Of a DNA stretch of 64,000 nt, positions 36,862 to 48,979 are shown one piece after another. The notes beneath the pieces were generated by a model. It was not told the origin of the DNA. It did no database searches and worked only from the letters and a program-made list of their open reading frames with translations. The position numbers and the translations under genes were made by a program. Origin of the DNA: Cucumis sativus (lineage: Eukaryota; Streptophyta; Magnoliopsida; Cucurbitales; Cucurbitaceae); contig NC_026656.2 of assembly GCF_000004075.3 (NCBI RefSeq), positions 20,098,607 to 20,162,606 of the forward strand. Direction: 5' to 3'. Each line of letters opens with the position of its first letter. Within the stretch, counting starts at the first letter, position 1.

Positions 36862-39800
36862 ATGAGGTTGATGGAAGATTTGTCTTACTCTGCCAACGAA
36901 GGCACCCCTGAAATGGACCAAACGGTGTCGCTTCACTCCAGGTTTTCCAATGCCCATCAACAACGGAAGGTTGTTGTTGTTGGCTATGCTCTTACCTCCA
37001 AGAAGACCAAGAGTTTCATGAAGCCTAAGCTTGAAGGATTAGCTAGGTATAATTATACCAAACTCCTCCCTCCCTTCTTTCCTTCCTCCTTTTTTTTTTT
37101 TTTTTTTTTTGGTTTTTATCCTTTATTATTTATTCTCCGTTTTATGTTATATGATTGTTTGAGTTTCAATGTAGATGGGCTTCTGATTTCTCTGGTGCCC
37201 TTGTTTCCTTTTCCTTTTTCTTCTGGTTATTGTTTCGTAGAGGAATATTCCAGAGCCGCTTACGTCGTTTTCTTTTGCCTAGGGGAAGAAGGGGGGAGAG
37301 GGTGGGGGGAAATATCAGAATGTTCCAAAAATCTCGTAGTCGGAAATGGGTTGATTAATCAACTTGTATTTCTTTTGTTTTCTTTTGATTCTGAGGCCGT
37401 AATTAAGATTGGATCCTGCAAAATAAAATTCTGGGATTTTTTTTTTTTTAATAAATGGGTTTGATCAATTTCGCTATCTTCGTCTTAGACTCTCACATCA
37501 TGAAGATTATTAAATGATTGTTATTAAATTTACTTATATTCTGTTCTGGGAAATGCAGGAATAAGGGTATATTGTTTGTTGCAATTGATCAAAATAGACC
37601 TTTGTCGGATCAGGGTCCTTTTGACATTGTTCTACACAAGGTTGGTCTTTCTTTGAAACTTTCCTCTATGGTTGTATTTCCTTGATAGAAACATTTGATG
37701 TTTGGTGGAGAACCGTCTATGTCTTGCTCAGAGTTTGATTCATAATTCTTCTTCCACCACATGTGGATTACATTACATGCATCAAGTTATTGATTTTTAT
37801 TTTCCTTTTACAATTCACTGGGTCCCATTTGCTGTAGTAAGTTTTGTGTGGTGCTTATGGGTTTTCAACTCTTTCTCACAGCCCTTCTTTCTCTCTTTGT
37901 TTTTCTAACATGCAGTTGTCAGGAAAAGAGTGGCGTCAGATTCTTGAGGTTGGTCCTCTTTATTGACTATCAATTTAGTTTCAGTTTGACTTGTTTTAAT
38001 TTTGTATAAATTACATCTAAACCTCGTGGAATGTAATACTGTTTTACCTAACTTGTATGTTACGCGACATCTATTCACATGGTTGGAGTCGAATGATCAC
38101 TGACATTGGCTAATCGGCTAACTAGTTTTGATTTATAAAGCTCATCCACATCTGGCGTAATGTGCAGACTGGTTCTCTTACGTCATGAATCATGACTCAG
38201 TAGTTGAGGTCGAGGCCTTAAGGTTCCAACAAGTGAGGATGTCTCCACTTCTTACCACGTGGCTGACTTGTTCAGGTTTTCTTGGAAATTTTTGCCAAAA
38301 CAAGAATTGGCGACTTCTGATTTGCATTAACTTTTATGGGTTCCATTGTCTTGAGTATATGGCTACCCATTTCAACATTCATTAGCCTAAAGTTAGATGG
38401 CTTCAGGGTTTCCTAATCCATTATTTCTAAATCCTGGTAGAAATCCAATTTATAGGATTAGATTATGTAAGTCACCCTACTCCTCTTCCTCATCTCAACT
38501 GTAAGCTTGCAGTCAGACAAAATGTCATGATTTGTAAACGAGGAAAAGGTTGTGCTGGATTGTTGGGCTACAGGATTCTCAGCTACTAGAAAGTTTGAGG
38601 GTCTTCTAACTTTACCATCTTTTTTATTCAACAACTTATCATCTGACATTTAATTGTGTCTGTTTGAACTGTCTTGTTTTGAAACATCCACAAATTTTCT
38701 TGAAGAACATAGCTAGGATGTACAAGTGATCGAGGATTGTGGACCATGAAAGTTATATTGTGATTGATTTCTCTATTGTTACTTTTTATACAAATTCTGT
38801 GTTTGGAAGGACTCAAACTGATACATTCTTAAATTTCACAAATGTACAATGCCATTTTTTAAAAAACATGTACAATGTCATTTTTCAATTGATTCTTTGT
38901 GATCAGGATAGTACAACAAAATTCATATGTGATCTAGTTTTCTAATTGCTTCTTCATTGCTTAAAAAGGTTTTGTAGATGTATAAAAGGAATTGTTGAAC
39001 TTTTCTATTCTTTTCATTTTGCAGTAGCTGAAAATTCCTTCCTTCCTCCTTTTTCTTCTTCTTCCTCTTCTTCTTTTTTCCGGTATTCTGGCTTACTGAT
39101 CTTTTCTGGTGGCCATTTGACCATGATGGACCATATACATGTGAAATTTTTGCATTAAAAATATGAAGTTTCATAAAGAAAATGTCTGAAACATTTGCAA
39201 ATTAACTCCAATTTTTTCTTACCTTCTTTGTATTTGTTTGTAGGAATACAGGCAAACACACCCAGAAGTGACTGTCCTAGATCCTCCAGATGCGATACAG
39301 CATTTACACAATCGCCAGTCTATGCTTCAAGCAGTTGCTGACATGGACTTATCTTTATCCTATGGTAAATATTGAGAACTTTTTTTTAAAATTTTGTTTT
39401 TAAATAAATAGAAGCAAATGCTTTAATTGAGAAGAAAGTGAAAGAATATGGGGCCATACAAATATTTGAGAATGTTCTGCTTGAGTTCCACACATGATTA
39501 TTACGTTCTGGAATTTACTGAATGGAAAATGGCCTTTTTGCTATGTGCAGGCAAAGTAGGTGTTCCAAAACAATTAGTCATAAAGAAAGATGCATCATCC
39601 ATTTCTGATGCGGTGGTGAATGTCGGGCTGAAACTTCCTCTCGGTATGTATACTTATGCAATACACGGAGTCCTATGTAGTTTGTAGCATCTTTTAGAAG
39701 ATCTAGAGGAGTGATTTGTGTTATAGATATGCTTGTTTACTTAAGGAGGTTGTTGACTACAGACCAGAGAAATTCTTCTGGCTAAGGACAGTATAGTAAA

Positions 39801-40924
39801 GTGTCTAACAAGCTTTATCCATTCTTATCTCTATCCAATGCTTTTTGTAACTAATAAAATATATCCTGCTAGTGTTTATCTCTTACTTTTTACGCTTTAT
39901 CCTTACCTATTTCTCATATTGGCATCAGTTGCTAAACCGTTGGTTGCTGATGGAAGTGAAAAATCCCATCAATTATCTTTAGCTTATGATAAGTACTCCC
40001 TCCAAAAGCTTGAGCCTCCTCTTGTTCTCCAGGAGTTTGTTAACCATGGTCAGTAATTTTAACCTTCTTCCCTTTAATCCAAGTTACATTCATAATTTGG
40101 GATCATGAATTTTATTTCTGATTTGCTCTTATTTATGATGCCAGGAGGCGTCATGTTTAAGGTCTTCATCGTTGGTGAAGCTATAAAAGTGGTCAGACGT
40201 TTTTCTTTACCAAATGTCAGCATGTGGGAGGTATTGAAAAATGCTGGCATTTATCATTTCCCAAGAGTTTCTCATGCTGCGGCATCTGCTGATGATGCTG
40301 ATCTAGATCCTTGTGTTGCTGGTAAGTCTTCAAATTTCAAGAATTGCCCTTTGACACCTTAGACGTCTTCCTCTACTCTTTAATTTTACTTCAAGAGATC
40401 AGGATCGGTTACTGTGTTCACAGCATATGTAGAATACTTTGAAGAAAAGTGGAGACATCATTTGTTAAGAATATTTGAATTTCATAACGAGATACTTAAC
40501 TCTCTACTTGCAGAACTTCCTCCACGACCTCTCTTAGAGAGACTAGCAAAGGAACTCAGACGTAGACTGGTAGGGCTGTTGCTCATTTTCCTCATTTTTC
40601 TTTAGGGTGGGAAAAATAGATTGTGGCCATATAGTCATATTGTTTACCTCTATGCAGGGGCTTCGTTTATTCAACCTGGATATCATTCGAGAGTATGGAA
40701 CTAGAGATCACTATTATGTCATTGATATCAACTACTTCCCTGGTGAGTGGTTTACCTTTTATTTTCGTGAAATCGATTTTGCATCAATCAAGATCTGTTA
40801 ATGATGGTTTAAAGCTTTTATTCTGGTTGTAGGATATGGGAAAATGCCGGAATATGAGCACATATTCACAGACTTCCTGTTGGGTTTGGTGCAAAGCAAG
40901 TACAAGAAGAGAACAACTTACTAG
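36862..40924 (+). CDS. ITPK3: Inositol-tetrakisphosphate 1-kinase (ITPK3-like)
   Basis: Ten exons: 36862-37046, 37559-37640, 37916-37948, 39244-39364, 39551-39643, 39929-40048, 40145-40321, 40514-40569, 40658-40742, 40833-40924. All introns are GT-AG and the frame is kept; 347 residues. Start MRLMEDL at 36862 was preferred to in-frame ATG 36802 because plant relatives begin MRL. Landmarks: [17 protein letters not shown] at the N-terminus, [19 protein letters not shown], the ATP-grasp core ([37 protein letters not shown]) and the metal-binding end with Asp297, Asp312 and Asn314 in [10 protein letters not shown] and [10 protein letters not shown]. Known: this family phosphorylates inositol tris- and tetrakisphosphates on the route to phytate and pyrophosphates. 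All expected catalytic residues are present. Intron 3 (37949-39243) is the largest and holds nothing I recognise. The ITPK3 rather than ITPK2/ITPK1 call is by recall. Confidence 0.95.
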
Positions 40925-42630
40925 AAAATTCTTTAATTCTCGTATGGTCACGTTCAGTACTCTCCAGATTATATTACAGAACTCTAGAATGAATAAGCGG
41001 CACAAGGGCCACTCAAGCAACTCATACAATCTTTTACTTGGCTGAAGGATAAGGACAGGGACGAGGAAGGGGACAGGGACAGGAGAAGCCTTAGCTAGTA
41101 GGTGTTATGGTATGAAATGGATTGCTTAAATCTCTGTCCTTCGGCTTCTTAGCCAATTATCTAATGTTATGGCTCGCTCACAAAGTTGACGAGTTTGCAG
41201 TTTGGAAGGTGTAAATATGCCTTTTTAACTTTGCATTAATTAGCCCAAATTTGAAACTAATTCTCTCTGGGGTCCTCTGTTCGCTTTTGTTAGGAGGTTA
41301 CTAGAAAATGGCTGTAAATATTTCTAAGATAGAAGGAATGTGTCAAGGATCGAATGTAAATTTTGATTTAGAAGAATCAATTAACGAAATGTGTTTTTAC
41401 ATGGCAATGGGTAGGTGAGATCGTTATATGATTGTTGATCGAAATGATTTTATAGAAGATTTCTCCCGCTATTTTCTTCCAATTTTTTACACTTGCGAGA
41501 TTAAAAGCCAAAACAGAGATCACAATAAACTTAACTTTAATATTACATGCATTTGTTGTTGTATGTGAGATCTGTTTGGTTTAACTTAAACTTTTTTAGT
41601 GGGATTAGTTTTGGGTTCACGTTGAATTGAAAATCAAATTTGATGACAAATAATATTCTAAAACTTCGAAGTTGCTTCGAAACTTAAATTTTAGATTACT
41701 GGTGCATGCATTGATATGACACTTTTGAAAAAGCTATTATTTTAGTTTATTTTTTTGAAAATGTCTTTTCTTATATTCTCAAAATGTCAAACGTGTTATT
41801 ATTTTAGTTCATGTCCAAGACATTTGAAACATGTTTTAAGTTGAATTGAAGTTTGAAGAGAAGGAGTCGTCTGTATGGGAGGGAGAAGGTGAAGAAGCTT
41901 TTCAAACAAAGGTGAAGAAGCTTTTCATACTTAACCTCCATCCACACTTTAACCAGTTGAGTTATGTACAAAGAAAAGAAAAACTTATTAATATTTCATG
42001 TGATGCAATTAAACCAAAAAATTTATCCCAACAGGGAAAAATATAAAAAAAGATAGGGTTTGTTGGGTTTACTGTAGGAGTGTAGTAGCCAGCCATGAAA
42101 ATATGTTTCCAGATTCAGAAATCTTGTAATATACGAAAACCAGAATTTTCTGAAACTTTTCTTCTGACATTACTGCTTCCTCTTTCTTCTCTCTCTCTCT
42201 CTCTCTTACTCTTCACTCTTCACTCTTCCTTTTCATCTCATTAATACCTCTCTATTTCTCTTCTCTCTCTCTTTTCTCACTTCAAAGATCCATTATATTT
42301 CCCTTTTTCTTTCCCTTTACAATCACCAAATCTCTCAATATTTCTTCAGCCACTGATGACTTCCTTCCCTTACTGTCATGGAAAACAGTGGACAATCCCC
42401 AGGAATCTAACGTCTTTACACTCCTTGTAATATAGATTAGTTATTAATCTCGTTATCAATTAGTTATAAGATTGAATCTCAATACAAAAGACACGGAAAT
42501 TCAAGCATTAGTAAAAACACAACAGAGATGAAACTCGGGAAGAGAAGAAGTGATGATTTTCCATCTTTTTGATCTTTACAAGTTACCGTTTTTATTCAAA
42601 AAAGAAGAAGAAATGAAAGAAAAACAAAAT
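40925..42630. other. Convergent spacer between the inositol kinase and EPFL genes
   Basis: Both flanking genes end here, so their 3' untranslated regions take up the edges; the kinase 3' part has an AGGGGACAGGGACAGG-type imperfect repeat at about 41057-41085. A 17-base block GGTGAAGAAGCTTTTCA is repeated at 41888-41904 and 41911-41927. A CT-rich tract with a pure TC run lies at about 42187-42280. No coding exon is seen. Confidence 0.55.
42187..42280. repeat. CT microsatellite and pyrimidine-rich tract
   Basis: A TC run of about 10 units near 42190-42206, then CTCTTCACTCTTCACTCTTC repeats and more CT runs. It lies beyond the end of the EPFL gene. On the plus strand it resembles a leader, but no start codon with a credible protein follows. 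Confidence 0.6.
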
Positions 42631-43170
42631 TCATGGGTTGAAGATGAAGTTCCCACATTTGCATTTCCAGCTTATAGGCTTATAATTAGAGGTCTCATCT
42701 TCACTAGATAAAGCAACATCATGTTTTGAATTAACAGAGAAATATCTACTACTACTTCTTCTTTTTCTTCTTCCTTTTCTTTGATTCTGATTTGAATCAT
42801 GTAATGCCACTGGTACTTGTACTGCTTCACAATGTCCTCCACATTCCCTACACTTCCTTCTACAGCTTGGTGGTCTTGACCCTATTTGATTCCTCATCAT
42901 CATCCCCATCTTCTCCTCCTCCTCCGTCGCTACCTCCGCCGACTTCCTTTCTCCCTCCATTGCTTGAATTCCCCTACCTACAATATCCTTACAACTCAAA
43001 AACTCAACAATCTCTCTATATATGAAAAAAAAAAAAAAAAAAAAGCTCAACTTTTACAATGACTTACCTTCAATGGATGTGACAAGAATGAGAATGAAAA
43101 CAGAGAGGAACAGCAAGAGAATTGAAATATGTTTGTTTCTGTTTCTGTGCCAAATTTGAAAGCTGCCCAT
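42631..43170 (-). CDS. EPFL2: EPIDERMAL PATTERNING FACTOR-like secreted peptide (EPFL1/2/3 group)
   Basis: Two exons on the minus strand, 43170-43068 and 42977-42631, with a 90-bp intron (donor GTAAGT, acceptor TTGTAG); 149 residues. Exon 1 encodes a basic start and a hydrophobic signal peptide (ISILLLFLSVFILILV, residues 15-30). The join gives SIEGRGIQ. The C-terminal peptide begins near IGSRPPSC (residue 67), has six cysteines (73, 77, 80, 84, 140, 142), and ends NYKPISWKCKCGNFIFNP. Known: EPF/EPFL peptides are cystine-knot signals read by ERECTA-family receptors, controlling stomata, leaf-margin teeth and ovule spacing. HCEAVQVP and WKCKCGN..YNP-like ends fit the EPFL1/2/3 clade. Odd: the loop between Cys84 and Cys140 is long and holds a basic RKGRRKRR run that could be a cleavage site. 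The clade call is firmer than the exact number. The intron holds a long T run on the coding strand. Confidence 0.9.
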
Positions 43171-44078
43171 CTTTTTTCAGTTAAAAAGGGGAAATGGGTG
43201 TTAAAGGTTTAAAGGGAATGGAAAGAAGAAGAAGCGTTTAAATAAGAAACGAGATGAAGAATTTTGATGACAGAACCAAAAAAGAAAAGAAAAGGGGTAA
43301 AATGAAAGAAAAAGAGAATCAGAGATTGAGTGAGTGCCCACTCTATAATTCAAATTGACCCATCATTTTTAACTTTTTTATATATATGTGAATATGAAGG
43401 TGGTACAAGCAATAATCCAAAGAAGAAAAGGGAAGGACATCAGCCTCGTTTCATGAGCCAACGTTCTGTTCTTTTTACATAAGAAAGAAAAGGAACTGTG
43501 TGTACTGATGAATTTCAGAAGGGGGAAAAAAGAAAAAAAAAAAAAGGTATATATATATATATATCAAATATCAAATTTTTATGTACATAATCACAAATCT
43601 CCAGCTGGGTTTCTCGTTGCCTTTTCATTTTCTTTCATTTTGTCTCCCTTTTTTTTAAATGGATAGAATCTTGGCCAGTTCCACTTCTACACGCCAAATT
43701 ATTTGGTCCCTTTTTCTTTGAGGATAAAAAAAAGAACTGTTTTTTTAGTTTTTATCTGTTTTTAAAACTATTGTTGAGGATTGTTGTAGAGGAATCGTTG
43801 AAAGCTTTGAACATCACTTGTTTTGGCTTAGCTTTTTCTAGTTCTTTCCATTGTTAATGGTTACTCAATTGTCATTATTGGTCATGACCGTCATTATAAG
43901 CTTTAGCTCGTAAACTGGACTAGTGGTTTTTCCAAGATAATTAGAAGTGTGTATGGTTATCCTAACCTCTCTTTCTTCTCCATTGTCAAAATAATGAGCT
44001 CCATTCAAATACTTCATCTACAATTTTTATATTTGAAATGATTGATTTAGAATATGTATCACTAGTTAAGAGATTAGA

Positions 44079-44091
44079 GGTTCAAATCTCC
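44079..44091 (+). repeat. tRNA box B-like motif (SINE-like relic)
   Basis: GGTTCAAATCTCC matches tRNA box B. The preceding CTAGTTAAGAG resembles a degenerate box A but sits closer than in the other copies. The following ATATACGTTGTTGAAC tail resembles the sequence beside the other relics. Confidence 0.35.
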
Positions 44092-44481
44092 TATCTTTAT
44101 ATATACGTTGTTGAACTATAAAAATATTATTAAAATCGAACAAAAACACTTCAAAGCCGATAAGTTTTACGACATTGTGTTAACCAAAATATGAGTACGA
44201 GAAGAAGAATAATACTTCTGCGTTGATTTGGGTAGCAATAATTCTCTAATGTTTACCAATATGGCCTCGTTTGATAACAACTACCTTTATTTGTTGTTTA
44301 TATTTTTAAAAAAAGATAGAACTTTTGGTTACATATAAACTTACTTCTTTGTATTTTGAGATATATTCATTTTTGTTCTTTAAAATATTAAATATTTGGT
44401 TTTAATATTTTTAATAAATCTTAAATTTAGTATGTCACATTTTTTTTTTATTGAAATTGGCCAAATAATACTAATCATTTT

Positions 44482-44690
44482 GGAAAATTATCAAAAACAG
44501 CAAATTTGACAAAATATTTACAACATAGCAAAATTTTCAGATTCTATCAATAATAAATATTGATAGACACGGATATACTTCTATCAATGACAATAATAGA
44601 AGTTTATTAGTTTTTATAGTTGAAATCCAAAATTTTGTTATAATTTGTAAATATTTTAATTTATTATGTTATTTTTATAAGAGTCAATAA
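44482..44690. mobile_element. MITE-like AT-rich inverted-repeat element
   Basis: The left arm (ACAAAATATTTACAACATAG, then CAAAATTTT) pairs imperfectly with the right arm (AAAATTTTGTTATAATTTGT, then AAATATTTT). Between them are paired CTATCAATAATAAATATTGATAG and TTCTATCAATGAC motifs. The left end (GGAAAATTATCAAAAACAGC) is closely repeated at 51837, inside an intron of the sigma-factor gene. I recall this family as abundant in cucurbits. No clear target duplication was found. Confidence 0.55.
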
Positions 44691-46799
44691 CTTTTATATA
44701 AAAATCTATTATATGTGAAAATGTTTTCAAGTTTTAAATAAAACACTAGTAAATAACAAAAAGTTAAAAAAAATAAACTAGTAGTAGTGTCTAAATTTAA
44801 AATTTTATGAAAACTAAAATTGAACATTTGAAAGTATAATAACTAAAATTTAACAAATTTTAAAGTACACGCACATTTTAACCAATTTATTTAAAAATAA
44901 AAATTAATCATGTTTTAAATTTTAAAAATAAAGTTTGATTTTATTAAAACATGGATGGAAAGTCGATAACTAAACAAAGAAACTTATAGTTTAAATTAAT
45001 ATTTTTAAGTTTAATTTTAAAATACCAAATGGTTGTCAAATGAAGTAAGGTTATGAATTAATCTTCCTCGAATTAGGGAAAATGCTTCATCGTTTAAGCA
45101 AAGATCGAGGCAAGGGTGGAAGGACAATTTTAGGAATCGAGGATGTATGTGTGGATTGTAATCTTTGATTCCATCCTCGACCTCGACCACCTTGTTTTTT
45201 TACCCTCCCAATGTGAAACGTAAATATATATTTACCTCTCTTGTTTCTCTTCTCACAAACAAGAAAAGGAAAAATGTAAACAATAAAAGAAAATTGTGAA
45301 ACATGATTGCTTGAGCAACCTTTCAATACTAGAAATTAGGGATTAATGACTAGCAAGAACAAATTTTAATAATATGTCTTAATCTTTTGAAACAAATACT
45401 TTAATATTTGAAGTTAGAGAAATAATGTTAAATGGACTATAAACACTTTTAATCGTTATTTGACTAACAAAAACAATTAAGATTAATTCCAATATATATA
45501 TATATAGTCGACAACAAAAAGGATTGTCTAATTGAACTTTCTATCGTATACACAAAACTCTAACGATGTACGCTTTCTTTCTTTTTACACGACTTCATTC
45601 TATATATACTAACTTAATTTAGGGAGAGACACAAACAACGAGAGAGTTTTGGGAAGCAAAAAAAGTAATTTACAGGTTTGATTAGCAAATGATGGATGTG
45701 AAGGATGTGAAGAATGTGAATGTTTTTTTTTTCTTTTTTTTGTTGTTCTTGAAATTAGAACACAAAATGATGAAAATGGGAAAGGGAGTTTTCAAATGGA
45801 AAATGCAGAGATGAAACGTGTGCAGATTTGGGAATCGAAAAACGAAACTCTTTCAGACAGTAAAAAAACAAAGAATCACACACAGACCCAACCCTTTTTC
45901 TTTCTTCATCTGTCTCAATCTCATTTGATTTTATACATATAAATATATATAACCATTGGTTCTTCCTTTCTCTCACTTTCCCTCTTTTAAGAAACTGGTT
46001 GATGATCTTTAAGGAAGATGCATGTGTGGGTTTGTGATCTGTACAGAACAAGGTTTCTCTTTTCCCTTTTCCCTTTTCCCATGGAAATTAAATTAGGCCA
46101 TTTCTTAATTAAACGTAACTCTGTTGGGTAGTATGCTACTTTACATTTAGATTTAGATCTTAATAGTTAGTACGTTTATACCAAGCTAAAAAATGAACAC
46201 ATGTTAGATCATGTCATTATATTCATGAACAAATAGTTCTTCGATACAAGTTTGTGATGTTCTTTTCAGTTGATCGTCATTTTCATTGACACTTACGGTG
46301 TGTATATTGACATTTTGTAAGTTGTCACGTATAATTTATATATGGGCAATCGATCTCTCATCGAGATCATTAAAGTTTGTCATATATGCCATGAAGGTAA
46401 ATGATTTATTTGTTGTTGGAAAATAAATGACAAACGGTAATGTTAAATAATGCAAAGATGTCAATGGTAATATAGGGGAGGAATCAAACATGTAGAGTGT
46501 TATTTCATGTCAACATGCAAAGTTATGAGTGTAATTTAGTCCCACGACGTTACAATTTGACACTTTAAATTTGAGTTTTGTTTTAATTTGATTGTTAGGT
46601 TTTAATATTTACAATTTTAAGTATGGCGTGTTTTGTATTAAAATTTAGTTTAGATTACTGGCGTCAATATTTATTAATTAGTTTTAAATAATTAAGTGAA
46701 TTTTGAAGAACAAACAAAATTTGTAATATTTTAGAACCCAATTAGTAAAAAAAAGAAATTGATTTGTTATATTTTCAAACTTAATATTAAAAATATTAT

Positions 46800-48490
46800 G
46801 CAAATATAAAAATGGTTTTAAATAACAAATTTTCTAAAAAATATTTACAAATATAACAAAATATCAAAGTTTAGCAAAATTAATTTTAAAAATTAGATCT
46901 ATGACACACCATTTTGAATTTGCAAAAATGACAAAATTCAAGTACAACCCATATTTGAAAAATGCAAAATTACAAATCTACCCTATGGAATTATAAACAT
47001 CTCCGTTCGTCGTTTGATATGCTGTTGATACACTTTATGTGTTTTTGATATACTCAATATATTAAATAACACTTGATACTCATAATTGGTTTGATACACT
47101 TGATATGTTGTTGATATATTTGTTAAACTTTGCAAATACACTCAATCATTTAAATACATTGATACACTAAATATAATACGTTTGTTGTATTGTCGATACA
47201 TTTATTAAACGATTTGTTCATACACTTGTTGTGTTTTTGTTCATACACTTGATGAGTTTAATACACTCTATAATTTTTATACACTAGTGATAAACATTTT
47301 ATACTTCACCGATACACTCAACAAATTTAATATATTTGATATAGATCACATGTTTGATATCCTTGATGTGCTGGTACGTTTTCTATGTTTACTGATATAC
47401 TCAATTGATTAAGATACATTTCAGGTTTTTGTCGATACACTTAATATACTTCACTAGTACGCTTTGATACATATTATATGTTTGATACACTAAGTTATAT
47501 CATTCATATACTTAATATTACTAAAATGAATTGCATAGAAGTTACAAAAATGAAAATCAGGTAGTAATTAAGTATATCAACAAAATAATACATATAATAT
47601 AAGTACATCACAACATTTATATACAAAGCTGATACATATAACGTGATGCTCTTAACAAACCAAAGACAACCATCTTCATTACATCCCAACTCAATAGATT
47701 TTGAATTAGATCTCAATGTCTTAAACTCAAGATTAGTCTTGAGAGCAGAGTGACTTCAACAAAATTTATTTACTATGTACAAAACAAATTATTCTCCAGA
47801 AAAGCCAACTCATTCTTAATATCGATAATATCAATATCTTTAAAAATTGTTAATTCACCTCCCAAATCAGTTTCAACTAGGAAAGAAGAAGTTGAAGAAT
47901 CAATTAAGCATCAAATATTGTATATATAAAACAAGCAAATAAAGGATATTGGGTAGATTGATCCTTAATTAATATCAAGAACTAAGTCACATTTTTTTTA
48001 AAAAACTAGAACCAAACATAAATAAATTAAACAAAGTTCTCCAAATCCCCTCTTGGTAAAAGAGATGAGGAACAAATAAAAAAACAAACAAAAGAGATGA
48101 GGAATAACAAATCGTAGCCTTAAATTTTAATAAATGTCGATCGATTCACAAAAGAAAAAAATGATGATCAAAGTCTCTTACCAATTTTGGACACCAAAAT
48201 ATATAAAAGAATACTAAGGATTTAAAAAAATATTGAAAAAAATACGTACCTAAAGAAGAACGGTGGAAAAAAGGAATAGGAAGACGAAGATAAGAGACGT
48301 AGTGAAGAGAAGAAACCAATAATTGTGGAGATCGACGGAGTGACAGAGTAGACTACGAAAAGGAAGAGAATGAATGAGAAAATAAAAAAGTAGAAATTTA
48401 GAGACGGACATTTTTTAAATAATGAAAATATTAAAATATGAAATATCAATACTTATTGTAAAGTTATTATATTTGCAAAATTAAAAAAAA
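46800..48490 (-). mobile_element. Decayed Mutator-like (MULE) element with transposase remnant
   Basis: On the minus strand near 47725-47640 the reading NLEFKTLRSNSKSIELGCNE followed by DGCLWFVKS matches the N-terminal zinc-binding region of plant MULE transposases (xFKxxRSNxKxxxxxCxxxxCxW). Just upstream (about 47880-47790) is another coding-like piece (VETDLGGELTIFKDIDIIDI), separated by stops and frame changes. A more GC-rich leader-like block lies at about 48250-48410. Ends: AAATATTTACAAATATAACA near 46837 and an inverted AATTTTGCAAATATAATAAC-like end near 48460. A run of GATACACT-like repeats fills about 47020-47520. It cannot encode an active transposase. Boundaries are approximate. Confidence 0.5.
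47020..47520. repeat. Degenerate array of GATACACT-like units
   Basis: About 15-18 copies of (T)TGATACACT or close variants (GATATACT, CATACACT, AATACACT) occur at irregular 20-40-base spacing, partly alternating with TTGATATG and TTAATATA. It lies within the decayed Mutator-like element, between the transposase remnant and the 46800 end. Too diverged to give a fixed period by eye. Confidence 0.5.
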
Positions 48491-48979
48491 TTAATTATAA
48501 TATTACTAAATGATATCTATATCGTTTCAATCCAATACAATTTTTTGTTTGGAATGTAAATTATTTTAAAAATAATAAATAATACGAGAAGGACAAATGT
48601 CAAATATTAAAAAATTTAGCTGAGTTTTTTTTGAAAGAGAGTATATTTTAAAAAAGTGTTACGTGATTATGGTGTGTTAATCTTCTCCCCAAACGTAAGG
48701 AACGACGATCCATTGAAAAAGTTTCAATTCCTGACTCGACCCGCGAAGAAATATCCATTCGAAACTCGTTGACGGAGAGGAGATATTTTCTTGAACTTTT
48801 ATTGCCCTAGTAAGCAAAAGAAATCTTGTTGATTTTCCAAATTCTTAGAAAGGAGATTAAGAATTGGTGGTAGAGAATTTGCAGTTTCGACGTCCACATT
48901 TTTCACTCATCAGATTGCATGTGACTAATTTACTACTACTTCACCACCAACCTTCTGCCTCTCCCTGGCTCCAATTTTC

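Larger units (their letters stand above)
43171..48979. other. Spacer between the EPFL and sigma-factor genes, rich in transposon relics
   Basis: The first few hundred bases are the EPFL promoter and include a TA run at about 43547-43563. A MITE-like inverted repeat (44482-44690), a tRNA-promoter-like relic (44079-44091) and a decayed Mutator-like element (46800-48490) occupy much of the rest. The last ~300 bases (more GC, from about 48690) are the promoter and leader of the sigma-factor gene. The open frames at 45087-45326 and 45755-46051 (minus) are low-complexity and unsupported. Confidence 0.55.

Noticed and set aside
42978..43050. Reading the EPFL gene from the A/T run (MSFFFFFFF...) or using acceptors at 43014 or 42963
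   Set aside because: The poly-Phe frame is intron read-through. The acceptor TTGTAG before 42977 gives a normal 90-bp intron and the sensible join SIEGRGIQ; the 43014 acceptor would make a 54-bp intron, too short for plants.
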